DNA of 64,000 bases from NCBI RefSeq assembly GCF_004798665.1, contig NZ_CP039292.1:806001-870000 (forward strand), written 5' to 3'. This DNA comes from Actinomyces procaprae. GTDB taxonomy: Bacteria > Actinomycetota > Actinomycetes > Actinomycetales > Actinomycetaceae. The notes under the pieces are model-generated. The model did not search any database. It was not told where the DNA came from and worked only from the letters and a program-made list of their open reading frames with translations. Position 1 is the first letter of the stretch, and the number at the start of each line of letters is the position of its first letter. Positions 33,724 to 43,267 of the stretch are shown one piece after another. Made by a program: the position numbers and the translations under genes.

Positions 33724-34749
33724 ATGAGCCCTGGCCGCTCGAACGACCGGGTCACGATCAAGGACGTTGCCAGGGAGGCCGGCGTTTCCGTCACGACGGT
33801 CTCGCACGCCCTCAACAACCCGGAGGGCTCGCGTGTCTCCGAGGAGACTCGCACCCATGTCAAGTCCGTCGCGACCGCCCTCGGCTACCGGGCCAATCCC
33901 TCCGCCCGCGCCCTGCGCACACGCCGCACGGACACAATCGCGCTGGTCGGGCGGCAACTCGCGACCACCGAGCACTTGGGCCGCATGGTGCGGGGGGCGC
34001 AGGACGCCGTACGCGCGCACGGCGGTCTGCTGATCGTGGCTGACACCGCCGACGACGAAGACGGTGTGATCGACGCGCTCATCGACCACCAGGTCGACGG
34101 CATCATCCTCGGCGCGCTCTACCACCAGGAGGTCACGGTGCCATCCGCCCTGGCGGGCGTGCCCACGGTGGTGGTAAACGCCTTCACCTCTGACACGCGC
34201 TACTCCTGGGTGGTGCCCGATGAGGTGGCCGGTGGCAGGGCGGGCGCAGAAGTACTGCTGGCCTCAGGACACCGACGCGTAGCCATGATCAACAACCGTG
34301 ATGACATCCCCGCGGCCCATGGCCGTGCCGAGGGATTCGTCGCTCGCTGCCGTGAGAGCGGCGTCGAACCGGTGGTCGCCGCCTGTGGACCGTCTGGCCG
34401 CGCCGCCTACGACGTCGCCCTCCGGCTACTGGACGCCCCTCCCGCCGAGCGCCCCACGGGGATGTTCTGCTTCGCCGATTCCATGGCTATGGGAGTGTAT
34501 GCGGCCGCCGCCCAGGCGGGGGTGCACGTCCCGCAGGAGCTGTCCGTGGTCGGATTCGACGACATGGTGCTGATCAACGAGTCGCTGTCTCCGCCGCTGA
34601 CCTCCATCGCCCTGCCCCACGCCGAGATGGCGGCGTGGGCGGTGGAGCGGCTCTACGAGCTGCTGGACACGCCCGACGCGGCTGCGCAGAACCTGCGGAT
34701 CGTCGGGCGCGTGGTCGAGCGGGGGTCGGTGATGCGGCCGAGCAGCTGA
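33724..34749 (+). CDS. LacI family transcriptional regulator
   Basis: 341 aa. The helix-turn-helix VTIKDVAREAGVSVTTVSHAL and hinge helix region (residues about 10-60) are followed by a periplasmic-binding-protein-like effector domain; VVGFDDMVLINESLSPPLTSIALPH is characteristic. It most likely represses the upstream sugar operon and responds to fructose or sucrose derivatives. ATG 33724 follows GGAGGAGGGG; a longer frame from 33616 starts inside repeat-flanking sequence and is rejected. Confidence 0.94.
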   Translation: MSPGRSNDRVTIKDVAREAGVSVTTVSHALNNPEGSRVSEETRTHVKSVATALGYRANPSARALRTRRTDTIALVGRQLATTEHLGRMVRGAQDAVRAHGGLLIVADTADDEDGVIDALIDHQVDGIILGALYHQEVTVPSALAGVPTVVVNAFTSDTRYSWVVPDEVAGGRAGAEVLLASGHRRVAMINNRDDIPAAHGRAEGFVARCRESGVEPVVAACGPSGRAAYDVALRLLDAPPAERPTGMFCFADSMAMGVYAAAAQAGVHVPQELSVVGFDDMVLINESLSPPLTSIALPHAEMAAWAVERLYELLDTPDAAAQNLRIVGRVVERGSVMRPSS

Positions 34750-34832
34750 TCCTCGCGCCCGAACCAGCCCCGCATGAGCCGCCGCGCCCGGCCCCGTCGC
34801 CTGTGCCCGTAGTCGGCGGAGGAGGGAGAGGG

Positions 34833-36200
34833 TCAGGGCTCGACTGTGGGCTTGGTGGTGCCGACCACCTGCGCCACCAGGCGGCCCGAGGCCAGCACCC
34901 CCTCGATCAGGTCGCCCTTCTTCAACTGCTGGGCGGAGGTGATGATGCCGCCACCCGGGCTGCGCAGGATCGCATAGCCCCGGTCGAGCACGCCCTGTGG
35001 GGAAAGCGCCCGCAGGCGGGCGTGATCCGCGCGGAGCTCGGCGCCGGCCAGTGACAGCACGGAGGACAGGGCGCGACGCATGCGCTCGCGGGCCTGGTCC
35101 AGCTCGACGACGCGGTCGCGCACGATGAGCGTGGGGTCCGCCATCACGGGCCGGGCGAGTACCTGGTCCAGGCCCCGCTGCTCGGCGTCAAGGCGGGAGC
35201 GCAGCACCGTGCGCATGCGCTCGCGGGCCTGGTCCAGTCCCATGACCTCCTCCGCCAGGTCCGGCACGATGCGGCGGGCCGCATCCGTCGGCGTGGAGGC
35301 CCGGTAGTCAGCCACTAGGTCCAGCAGCGGGCAGTCGGTCTCATGGCCGATCGCGGAGACGATCGGGGTGCGCGCGGCCGCCGCGGCGCGCACCAGCCCC
35401 TCGTCTGAGAAGGGCAGCAGGTCTTCCACGGCTCCGCCTCCGCGAGCCACCACGATCACGTCCACCTCCGGGTCGGCGTCGAGCTCGCGGATGGCGGCGG
35501 TGACCTCCCGTACCGCCTGCGCGCCCTGCACGGCGACCTCACGGATCTCGAAGGGCAGGCCGGCCCACCGCAGGCGGGCGTTGACTATGACGTCGTCCTT
35601 GGCCTTGGCGTTGCGGCCGCACACGAGCCCGACCTTGCGGGGCAGGAACGGCAGCGGGTGCTTGCGCTCGGCGTCGAACAGGCCCTCGGCGGCCAGGATC
35701 CGCCGCAGCTGCTCAATGCGGGCCAGCAGGTCGCCGATTCCGACCGGGCGGATGTCGTCGGCCCGCAGCTCGAGGCTGCCGCGCTTGGTCCAGAACCGTG
35801 GCTTGGCATGGACGACGACGCGTGCCCCCTCCGTCACCTGTGCGCCGGTGGCCCGCTCGATGGTGGCCAGCTCCCGGGTGAACACGGACACGGACATGGA
35901 CATGTCGGCGTCCGTGTCGCGCAGGGTCAGGTACTGCATGCCCGATCCGGGGCGGCGGTTGAACTGGACGATCTGCCCCTCGACCCACACGAAGGTCATC
36001 TTGTTGATGTACTCGTCGATCTTGGTCGACAGCAGCCGCAGCGGCCAGGGATTGTCCGGTGTGGTCTCCCGCGCCAGGCGGGCCATTGGTCGGCCCGCGG
36101 CGCTTCCTGCCGGAGTGCCGGCGGGAGCGCTCGCCGGGGGCTGCGCAGGCGGGATGGTGCTCCGGCTGCGGTTGGGCGGATACTCGGTCACGGGCCCCAC
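34833..36200 (-). CDS. xseA: Exodeoxyribonuclease VII large subunit
   Basis: 455 aa catalytic subunit of the single-strand exonuclease with XseB. An OB-fold domain (VWVEGQIVQFNRRPGSGMQYLTLRDTDADM) precedes the catalytic core (VGLVCGRNAKAKDDVI; VDVIVVARGGGAVEDLLPFSDEGLVRAAAAARTPIVSAIGHETD; DLVADYRASTPTDAA) and a coiled-coil region. The 35-residue Pro/Ala-rich N-terminus is atypical, and an internal start (for example MARLARE) is possible. It is divergent from ispH, as in many actinobacteria. Confidence 0.96.
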   Translation of the reverse strand: MGPVTEYPPNRSRSTIPPAQPPASAPAGTPAGSAAGRPMARLARETTPDNPWPLRLLSTKIDEYINKMTFVWVEGQIVQFNRRPGSGMQYLTLRDTDADMSMSVSVFTRELATIERATGAQVTEGARVVVHAKPRFWTKRGSLELRADDIRPVGIGDLLARIEQLRRILAAEGLFDAERKHPLPFLPRKVGLVCGRNAKAKDDVIVNARLRWAGLPFEIREVAVQGAQAVREVTAAIRELDADPEVDVIVVARGGGAVEDLLPFSDEGLVRAAAAARTPIVSAIGHETDCPLLDLVADYRASTPTDAARRIVPDLAEEVMGLDQARERMRTVLRSRLDAEQRGLDQVLARPVMADPTLIVRDRVVELDQARERMRRALSSVLSLAGAELRADHARLRALSPQGVLDRGYAILRSPGGGIITSAQQLKKGDLIEGVLASGRLVAQVVGTTKPTVEP

Positions 36201-36264
36201 TGTGCCACGTTAAACGCCCGGCGGTCGTGTTCGCCGGGCGGGCACCTGTGGCACAGTGGTGGGC

Positions 36265-37317
36265 GTGACCACGAGTGACACCACCACTGCCAGTACCGAG
36301 GCGATCACTGCGGGCTCCGGCAAGCGCATCCTGCTGGCTGCGCCGCGCGGCTACTGCGCCGGCGTGGATCGCGCAGTCGACGCCGTGGAGCAGGCCCTGG
36401 CCCACTACGGGGCACCCATCTACGTGCGCAAGGAAATCGTCCACAACAAGTACGTGGTGGAGGCGCTGAGCAGGCGTGGGGCCGTGTTCGTATCGGAGAC
36501 CGACCAGGTTCCCGAGGGAGCACGTGTGGTCTTCTCCGCCCACGGCGTGTCCCCGGAAGTGCACGCGCAGGCCGCCGCACGCCACCTGCAGACCATTGAC
36601 GCCACCTGCCCACTGGTCACCAAGGTCCACAAGCAGGCCATCCGCTTCGCCAAGGACGACTACGACATCATCCTCGTTGGCCATGCCGGGCACGAGGAGG
36701 TTGAGGGAACCCAGGGTGAGGCCCCCGAGCACATCCAGGTGGTCAACGGGCCCGCCGAGGTCGACTCCGTGCAGGTGCGCGACCCCGATAAGGTCGTCTG
36801 GATCAGCCAGACCACCCTGTCGGTGGACGAGACCATGGAGACTGTGCGGCGCCTGCGGGAGCGCTTCCCTCACCTGAGCGACCCGCCGGGCGACGACATC
36901 TGCTACGCGACCCAGAACCGGCAGGGCGCTGTGAAGGCCATCGCCCCGCGGGTCGACGTCATGATTGTGGTCGGCTCCGGGAACTCCTCCAACTCGGTGC
37001 GGCTGAAGGAGGTTGCCCTGGAGGCCGGCGCGCCTGCTGCGCATCGGGTCGACTTTGCGCGCGAGCTGGAGGCCTCCTGGTTTGACGGCGCCGCCACCGT
37101 CGGTCTGACCTCCGGGGCGTCCGTGCCTGAGATCCTCGTGCGTGAGGTCATCGAACGGCTGGGGGAGCTGGGGTTCTCCGAGGTCGAGCAGGTGCGCACG
37201 GCCACGGAGAAGATCGCCTTCTCCCTGCCCAAGAACCTGCGGGCGGACCTGAAGGCGGCAGCCGGTGGCCAGGTGCCGGAGCGACGGCGTCGCCCGGCCC
37301 AGGACCACACCTGCTGA
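36265..37317 (+). CDS. ispH: 4-hydroxy-3-methylbut-2-enyl diphosphate reductase
   Basis: Last enzyme of the MEP isoprenoid pathway, producing IPP and DMAPP, which uppS in this window would use. About 350 aa with three iron-sulfur ligands: Cys31 in [12 protein letters not shown], Cys115 in [11 protein letters not shown] and Cys213 in [26 protein letters not shown] and [13 protein letters not shown] are typical substrate-site blocks. Three in-frame GTGs (36256, 36259, 36265) are possible starts; no clear ribosome binding site decides, so the start is uncertain by a few codons. Confidence 0.95.
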   Translation: MTTSDTTTASTEAITAGSGKRILLAAPRGYCAGVDRAVDAVEQALAHYGAPIYVRKEIVHNKYVVEALSRRGAVFVSETDQVPEGARVVFSAHGVSPEVHAQAAARHLQTIDATCPLVTKVHKQAIRFAKDDYDIILVGHAGHEEVEGTQGEAPEHIQVVNGPAEVDSVQVRDPDKVVWISQTTLSVDETMETVRRLRERFPHLSDPPGDDICYATQNRQGAVKAIAPRVDVMIVVGSGNSSNSVRLKEVALEAGAPAAHRVDFARELEASWFDGAATVGLTSGASVPEILVREVIERLGELGFSEVEQVRTATEKIAFSLPKNLRADLKAAAGGQVPERRRRPAQDHTC

Positions 37318-37352
37318 CGGCAGTGGCCGACGGCGTCGCTCCGGGCGGATGC

Positions 37353-38030
37353 TCAGCCGATGATGCGGCTGAGCGCCTCGGCGTCGGCAATCACTCGGTC
37401 GAAGGGGACTACCCACACCGAGCCATTCGGTCCGGTGACCTGCACCACCAGGTTCTCGGCCCGCAGGCACTCCAGGCGGGAGGCGGTGTCATCGCCCTGC
37501 GTCTGCCATGAGGGTTCCTCGGTGGGGATGATGTAGCCGCCGAGCGCCGGGTTGGCCCAGCGCAGCAGCAGGACTCGGGCGCCTGCACGTGCCGGCACCG
37601 CCGGGTTGGTGGCAAGCGATGAGGCGACGCCCTTGGCCGATCCGATGCCCACGGCCTCGGCGAGCGCGCCGTAGGTGGTGCAGACCGCGGGGGTGTGCGC
37701 GACCAGCTTGGACATCGCCTCCGCTACGCGCTCGCGGGCGGAGGAGTCCGCAGCGGCGTCGGCGATCGCGCGGACGCGCGCCCCGGTCAGCTTGGCCTTT
37801 GCGGCCAGTTCGGAAGAGCTCAGGCCGCTGGCGAGACCACGCAGGATGAGGTCATCGCGTTCGCCCCGAAGCGTGTTGAGCTGGTCTTGCAGCTGCTGCT
37901 GCCTGGCTGCAAGCGTGTTCAGGTGGCTTAGCACCTCGGCGGGGTCGTCGCCCCCGGTACGCGCGGAGGCGTCAGGGACTTGGGCTGCGCCGACGTCGGA
38001 CGGGGTGCTGCTTGTGGTTGCGGCTGCCAT
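37353..38030 (-). CDS. Alkyltransferase-like (MGMT-fold) DNA-binding protein lacking the catalytic cysteine
   Basis: 225 aa. Residues about 35-65 form a coiled coil (HLNTLAARQQQLQDQLNTLRGERDDL), followed by a short HTH-like stretch (SSSELAAKAKLTGARVRAIAD). Residues about 115-165 resemble the winged-helix of O6-alkylguanine alkyltransferases and alkyltransferase-like proteins (CTTYGALAEAVGIGSAKGVA, then ALATNP-like SLATNPAVPAR), but there is no PCHR. It may sense modified DNA or act as a regulator. ATG 38030 with GGAGGA upstream; a GTG at 38048 is in frame. Assignment is tentative. Confidence 0.6.
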   Translation of the reverse strand: MAAATTSSTPSDVGAAQVPDASARTGGDDPAEVLSHLNTLAARQQQLQDQLNTLRGERDDLILRGLASGLSSSELAAKAKLTGARVRAIADAAADSSARERVAEAMSKLVAHTPAVCTTYGALAEAVGIGSAKGVASSLATNPAVPARAGARVLLLRWANPALGGYIIPTEEPSWQTQGDDTASRLECLRAENLVVQVTGPNGSVWVVPFDRVIADAEALSRIIG

Positions 38031-38308
38031 AGGAAGGTGGTCCTCCACATGTTGCGGTCAGAGGTTGCCAGGTACGCTACGGGGCGTACCTGGGAGGTTG
38101 CTGCGAAATATCGCACGAGGCCAGTTTATGTGAATGGTACCGCAGATGTAACCCGGCCGTTGTGATTATGGCGGTATGTGGGCGCTGGCTGCGGCCCTCT
38201 GCGGCCGCGGCGGGAGGCTTGCCCAAGTCCTTCTATCGGCGTCCTGGAGCCACTTTCGGCGCCCCGCTGACCTCCAGGTTCGGCTCGGGGCGGAGCGACT
38301 CGCAGGTG

Positions 38309-39544
38309 CTACTCGGAGGGGCGCGTCAGCTCCGCGCTGGCGAAGATCCTGACCTGGGCGTCGTCCGGCGAGACGGGCTCCGGCGTGGTGAGCCCATCGC
38401 CCAGCGCCTCGAACCGGCGCGCCGTCACCAGGAGCCGTGACTCCATGGACCCGACCGCCCGGTTGTACGCGGCGACCGATCGTGTCAGCGAGCTGCCCAG
38501 TGTGTCCAGGTGCTTGGCCACCGTGCCCAGTCGCTCGTAGAGCGTACGGCCCAGGGCGAGCAGCTCGCGCGCATCGTCGTTGATGGCGGTGCGGGCCCAC
38601 GCGGACGCGCAGGTTCGCAACAGTGCCAGGAGCGACGCGGGAGTCGTCAGGGATACCCCGCGATCGAGGGCGTGCTCCATGAGCGTGGGGTCCGCGTCCA
38701 GGGCGGCGGCCAGGATCGGCTCCGCCGGCACGAACAGCACTACCAGCTCCGGGGAGTCCTGAAGCGTGCGCGCATAGTGGCGCTCCGCCAGCGCGTCGAC
38801 GTGCCCGCGCAGCGCCTTCGCGTGCGCGGCCAGCAGCTTGGCGCGGTGCCGCTGGGTGTCCGCCTCGGAGGCGCCGCCGTCGTCGCCCGTGCCGAGGGCG
38901 CAGGCCTCTAGGTAGGAGTCCAGCGGCACCTTGGCGTCCAGGGCCAGGTAGCCGTTGCCGGGAAGGTGCACGACGACGTCGGGACGGGCCTTCGCCGCGC
39001 CGTCCGGGCCGGCTCCGGCGCCGTTTCGGCGGCCGATCACCGAGGCCACCGAGCGCTGCTCGACGAAGTCGATGTGCCGCATCATGCCGGAGGCTTCGAG
39101 CACTCGCGCCAGCTCGACCTCCCCCCAAACCCCGCGGGATGAGCGCGACCGCAGCGCGCCCGCGAGCGCCGTCGTCGTGCGGCGGAGCTCGCGATCGGAC
39201 TCGGCGCCCGCACGCAGCTGCTCGGTCAACGTGGCGTGCTGGGCGGCTCGCTGCTTCTCCATCTGCTCCACCCTGGCGCCGACCTGCTCCAGCTGGGCTC
39301 GGACCGGGGCGAGTGCGCGCAGGACGGAGCCGTCGCGCTCGGCGCGCTCCTCGGCAACGTTGGCGCGGGCCGCCAGTTCCTCCGCGCGGGCGCGCCACTG
39401 GGCCGCCTCCGCGTGCAGTGCGGCGGCCTCATCGCGGCCGCCGGCCCGGGCTGTGGCGGTGCGCGCCACTGCCAGGGCATAACCGGTCACGGCCCCGACG
39501 AGCAGGCCGATGAGCAGGAGCAGGATGGGAAGCGCTGTGGACAT
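38309..39544 (-). CDS. rmuC: DNA recombination protein RmuC
   Basis: 411 aa. An N-terminal membrane anchor (ALPILLLLIGLLVGAVTGYAL) is followed by a long coiled coil (about 35-120) and the RmuC domain with SSRGVWGEVELARVLEASGM, PDVVVHLPGNGYLALDAKVPLDSY and VVLFVPAEPILAAAL. RmuC limits DNA inversions at short inverted repeats and has a nuclease-like fold. Its presence is relevant given the abundance of inverted repeats here. Divergent from ychF. Confidence 0.95.
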   Translation of the reverse strand: MSTALPILLLLIGLLVGAVTGYALAVARTATARAGGRDEAAALHAEAAQWRARAEELAARANVAEERAERDGSVLRALAPVRAQLEQVGARVEQMEKQRAAQHATLTEQLRAGAESDRELRRTTTALAGALRSRSSRGVWGEVELARVLEASGMMRHIDFVEQRSVASVIGRRNGAGAGPDGAAKARPDVVVHLPGNGYLALDAKVPLDSYLEACALGTGDDGGASEADTQRHRAKLLAAHAKALRGHVDALAERHYARTLQDSPELVVLFVPAEPILAAALDADPTLMEHALDRGVSLTTPASLLALLRTCASAWARTAINDDARELLALGRTLYERLGTVAKHLDTLGSSLTRSVAAYNRAVGSMESRLLVTARRFEALGDGLTTPEPVSPDDAQVRIFASAELTRPSE

Positions 39545-39657
39545 GGAGACAACATGCCACGGGCCACTGACACGAATCCCGGGGCGGTGCCTCGTGGGTG
39601 AGACGCCGGAGGGGCCGGGGTGCCGTCCTGCCGGGCGGACTCATCTACACTCGCCCC

Positions 39658-40743
39658 GTGGCACTCACTATCGGAATCGTTGGACTGCCCAACGTCGGCA
39701 AGTCGACCCTGTTCAACGCCCTGACTCGGGCGACCGTTCTCGCGGCGAACTACCCCTTCGCCACGATCGAGCCGAACGTCGGCGTCGTCCCCCTGCCTGA
39801 CCCGCGGCTGGACGCCCTGGCCCAGATGTTCCACTCCCAGAAGGTCGTGCCCGCCACCGTCTCCTTCGTGGACATCGCCGGGATCGTGCGCGGCGCCAGC
39901 GAGGGGGAGGGCCTGGGCAACCAGTTCCTCGCCAACATCCGTGAGGCCGACGCCATCTGCATCGTCACCCGCGCCTTCGACGACCCCGACGTGGTCCACG
40001 TCGCCGGGAAGGTGGAGCCCGCCTCGGACATTGAGACCATCACCACCGAGCTGATCCTGGCCGACATCCAGACCATGGAGAAGACGATCCCGCGCCTGGA
40101 GAAGGAGGTGCGCGGCAAGAAGACCGACGCCGCCGTGCTGGAGGCGGCGCGGGCCGCGCTGAAGGTACTGGAGGACGGCGAGCTGCTGTCGGCCGCCGCG
40201 GCCGGCAAGGCGCTGGATGAGGAGATCCTGCGCGAGTTCCAGCTGATGACCACCAAGCCCTTCATCTACGTGTTCAACCTGGACGACGCCGGTATGCACG
40301 ACGCCGCCCGGCAGCAGGAGCTCGGCGCTCTGGTGGCGCCGGCGGAGGCGGTGTTCCTGGACGCCCAGTTCGAGGCCGAACTGGTGGAGCTTGAGCCCGA
40401 GGAAGCCGCCGAGATGCTCCACGAGAACGGCCAGGACGAGTCCGGCCTGGACCAGCTGGCGCGGGTCGGCTTCGACACCCTTGGCCTGCAGACCTACCTG
40501 ACCGCGGGGGAGAAGGAGTCGCGCGCCTGGACGATCCACAAGGGCTGGACCGCCCCGCAGGCCGCGGGCGTGATCCACACCGACTTCGAGAAGGGCTTCA
40601 TCAAGGCCGAGGTCGTCTCCTACGAGGATCTGGTCGAATACGGCTCCATGGCCGAGGTCCGCGCCCACGGCAAGGTGCGCATGGAGGGCAAGGACTACGT
40701 CATGGCCGACGGCGACGTGGTCGAGTTCAGGTTCAACGTGTAG
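39658..40743 (+). CDS. ychF: Redox-regulated ATPase YchF
   Basis: 361-aa Obg-related P-loop protein that binds ribosomes and prefers [23 protein letters not shown] and [23 protein letters not shown] are the G1 and G3 motifs; the C-terminal TGS domain (about 270-361) ends [17 protein letters not shown] 39658 is the start that gives the conserved [13 protein letters not shown]-terminus. A second, partial copy of its 3' end lies at 41289-41653, on the far side of a toxin-antitoxin pair. Confidence 0.97.
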   Translation: MALTIGIVGLPNVGKSTLFNALTRATVLAANYPFATIEPNVGVVPLPDPRLDALAQMFHSQKVVPATVSFVDIAGIVRGASEGEGLGNQFLANIREADAICIVTRAFDDPDVVHVAGKVEPASDIETITTELILADIQTMEKTIPRLEKEVRGKKTDAAVLEAARAALKVLEDGELLSAAAAGKALDEEILREFQLMTTKPFIYVFNLDDAGMHDAARQQELGALVAPAEAVFLDAQFEAELVELEPEEAAEMLHENGQDESGLDQLARVGFDTLGLQTYLTAGEKESRAWTIHKGWTAPQAAGVIHTDFEKGFIKAEVVSYEDLVEYGSMAEVRAHGKVRMEGKDYVMADGDVVEFRFNV

Positions 40744-40752
40744 CGAGTCGGC

Positions 40753-41037
40753 TTAGTCGTTGTACACCTTGTCGCGGCGTCCGATGGAGAAGACCTCGAT
40801 CGTGACGATGTCGTCGTGGATGAGCGCGAGGATCCGGTAGGAGCCCACGCGGTAACGCCATTCGCCCGAGCGGTTCGCGGTCAGCCCCTTGCCGAAGGCA
40901 CGGGGGTCGGCACACCCATCGAGGTTGTTCTTGATCCAGGTGGCGAGGATCCTGGCGTCAAACCGGTCCATCTTCTTCAGTTGTCTGCGGGCCCGCATGG
41001 TCAACTCGACCCGGTACGGGCTGGTCTGCGCGGTCAT
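40753..41037 (-). CDS. RelE/ParE-superfamily toxin
   Basis: 94-aa RelE-fold protein: RVELTMRARRQLKKMDRFDARILATWI, then GEWRYRVGSYRILALIHDDIVTIEVFSIGRRDKVY. These match the RelE family, which cleaves mRNA in the ribosomal A site. It overlaps the antitoxin gene by 4 bp (ATGA), the normal order antitoxin then toxin. It ends 10 bp from the end of the convergent ychF gene. Confidence 0.9.
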   Translation of the reverse strand: MTAQTSPYRVELTMRARRQLKKMDRFDARILATWIKNNLDGCADPRAFGKGLTANRSGEWRYRVGSYRILALIHDDIVTIEVFSIGRRDKVYND

Positions 41038-41249
41038 GTGGCGAGTTCGGACAGGATCTCGTCGATGCTGAAGCGCTCGCCGGAATCATGCGCGATCGCC
41101 TCGCGCAGCTCCTGTAGATCGTAGGAGTCCTCGATCTTCTCCAGGATCGCTGTACGGGCGAAATCGGAGACGGTTACGCCCTCGAACTGGGCGAACTTGC
41201 GGACGAGTTCGGCATCTTGCTCGTTCATGCGCACTGTCATGGTGCTCAC
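41034..41249 (-). CDS. RelB-type antitoxin
   Basis: 71-aa ribbon-helix-helix protein: TMTVRMNEQDAELVRKFAQFEG and VTVSDFARTAILEKIEDSYDLQ, with an acidic C-terminal part that would wrap the toxin. GTG 41249 with AGGGAG upstream is chosen; ATG 41240 is an alternative. It should repress its own operon. The promoter region is only about 40 bp before the ychF remnant begins. Confidence 0.88.
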   Translation of the reverse strand: MSTMTVRMNEQDAELVRKFAQFEGVTVSDFARTAILEKIEDSYDLQELREAIAHDSGERFSIDEILSELAT

Positions 41250-41288
41250 GGTCGGCTCCCTCTCGTGGCTCGTGAATACATTGTATTC

Positions 41289-41653
<365 letters not shown>

Positions 41654-41697
41654 CGCTCTAGGTGAGTGATCGGATCATTCGGTGACCGGGACGTGGC

Positions 41698-42135
41698 TCA
41701 CGACCATTCCGGAAGGCCGACGGCGTCGGCCTCGACGTGGTGGCCCTGGCGACAGGACAGGCGCGCCTCGACTGGGCTGCCGCAGCCCAGGTGAACCGGC
41801 TCCGGCGCTATCGGTGCCACGTCCGGCAGGTGCTTGAGCCCCCACTGCTGCAGCGCCGCCAGCACGAGGGCAAGATCGCGTCCCTTGGTGCTGAGGGTGT
41901 AGGCGTGTCGCTGCCTGCGGCCGGGCTCCCGGTAGGGCTCGGCCCGCAGGATGTCGTGTTCGACGAGTTTCCTCAGTCGCGCCGACAGTACCGAGCGCGG
42001 GCAGCCGAGGCTCTCCTCCAGGTCGCTGAACCGGTGTATGCCCCGGTGGACATCGCGAAGGATCAGTAGAGTCCACTTCTCGCCCAGCAGCTCCAGGCTG
42101 GAAGCGATGGGGCAGGTGGTTTCTGGTGCCGTCAT
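41698..42135 (-). CDS. HxlR family transcriptional regulator
   Basis: 145 aa winged-helix protein: CPIASSLELLGEKWTLLILRDV, then HRFSDLEESLGCPRSVLSARLRKL and YTLSTKGRDLALVLAAL. HxlR proteins often use an N-terminal cysteine (here Cys8) to sense quinones or electrophiles and to control neighbouring oxidoreductases. The divergent neighbour, beyond a 1.1-kb repeat region, is a quinone-reductase-like gene, which fits. Confidence 0.9.
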   Translation of the reverse strand: MTAPETTCPIASSLELLGEKWTLLILRDVHRGIHRFSDLEESLGCPRSVLSARLRKLVEHDILRAEPYREPGRRQRHAYTLSTKGRDLALVLAALQQWGLKHLPDVAPIAPEPVHLGCGSPVEARLSCRQGHHVEADAVGLPEWS

Positions 42136-43240
42136 GGTCTCTGGTACTCCCTGATCCGTTGCGGCTGCCGACGGCGCCGCGGTCTGCTGGATGGGTATGT
42201 GCGGCGTCGATGTGGGCGGAACGGGGTCGTTGGCTCGCCTGCAGGTGCGACGCGCATCCGTGCATGTTTGCCGCGTCTGCGCCCGCTCGTCGCCTGCGAG
42301 CCCGGCGCCACTCTGAGTCCGCTATTGATACCCAGGGAGCGTAGCACTGAGCTCCGCGGCTCGCGACCGGGATGTGCGCAGGCTCTTCGTGTTTGTGGGT
42401 GTGGTGGTGCGGGCTGCGGGTGGTTGTGTTTGGGGTGCTGTTCGGTGCGGACTGCTCCGACTACGTGGTCGTGTTCGGGCGCACGTGGTCGTGTTCGCCC
42501 GTTCAGGGTCGTGTTCGGGCGCATGTGGTCGTGTTCGGGCGTCTGGGTGGGGTCGTTGTGGGGCTGGCGAGGTCGTTTTGGGGCTGATGAGGTCGTGTTC
42601 GAGCACCCCATGTCGGTCGAATACGACCTCATTCGCCTGAAACCCTCCACATTCGGGAGGGTTTGGGGCGGATAAGGTCGTGTTCGCCTGTTCAGGGTCG
42701 TGTTCGGGACGAGGAGGTCGTACTCGGGCGCACGAGGTCGTGCTCGGGCGTCCGGGCGGGCTCGTCGTGGGGCCTGCGAGGACGTTCTGAGGTTGGCGAC
42801 GACGTTATGGCCGGTGGGAACGTTGTTGGGCTGGCGGGGACGTCCACGGATCCGCGTCACGGACGTAGAGCCAGTGGGGTCAAGGCCAGAGCCCGATCAT
42901 TGGGTACGCCTCTTCGGCGTAGTAAACCCCGAACCGGCGTAGCGGACGACTTCAGCGCTAAGCACGCGGGCGAGCCGACTCCGGGCACGATCCACGCCCA
43001 CAAACACGAAGTGCCCCATTGGGTGCCGCGCCCAAGACGCCCCGGGCCCTCGCACCGGCATTCCAGACGCGCACGCCGACCGCCGGCCCGCCGCACCCTG
43101 CGAACGCGAAGAACCCGTGAAGGCTGTGCATGACAGGTCGGTGTCGGCTGGACTGTCCGGTTGACAGCGCAGTCGGTGCAGGCTAGGTTCGGATTCCGAA
43201 CTTAGATGGTTGCTCCTTCTCAGACGGCTTAGTCGCCAGG
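42136..43240. repeat. 1.1-kb gene-free mosaic repeat region
   Basis: Left part: TTTGTGGGTGTGGTGGTGCG (42,390) and about four tandem degenerate copies of GTGGTCGTGTTCGGGCGCA (42,466-42,545). Middle: an inverted repeat of ATGAGGTCGT-TTCGA arms (about 42,586-42,632) and a perfect AAACCCTCC/GGAGGGTTT hairpin (about 42,646-42,670). Right part: copies of the 5.9-6.1-kb block (42,740-42,870) and of the hairpin family (42,896-42,980). No believable gene; frames here encode Arg/Pro/His-rich low-complexity products. Confidence 0.65.
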
Positions 43241-43267
43241 AGCATGACCGGGACAGGAGCACATGTG

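Noticed and set aside
34635..35054. 139-codon plus-strand frame after the LacI gene
   Set aside because: Overlaps the ends of the LacI and xseA genes in other frames; no independent signal.
42132..42860. 242-codon minus-strand frame in the 42-kb gap
   Set aside because: Encodes repetitive EHDH/TRPRAPE strings derived from tandem DNA repeats; no conserved domain.
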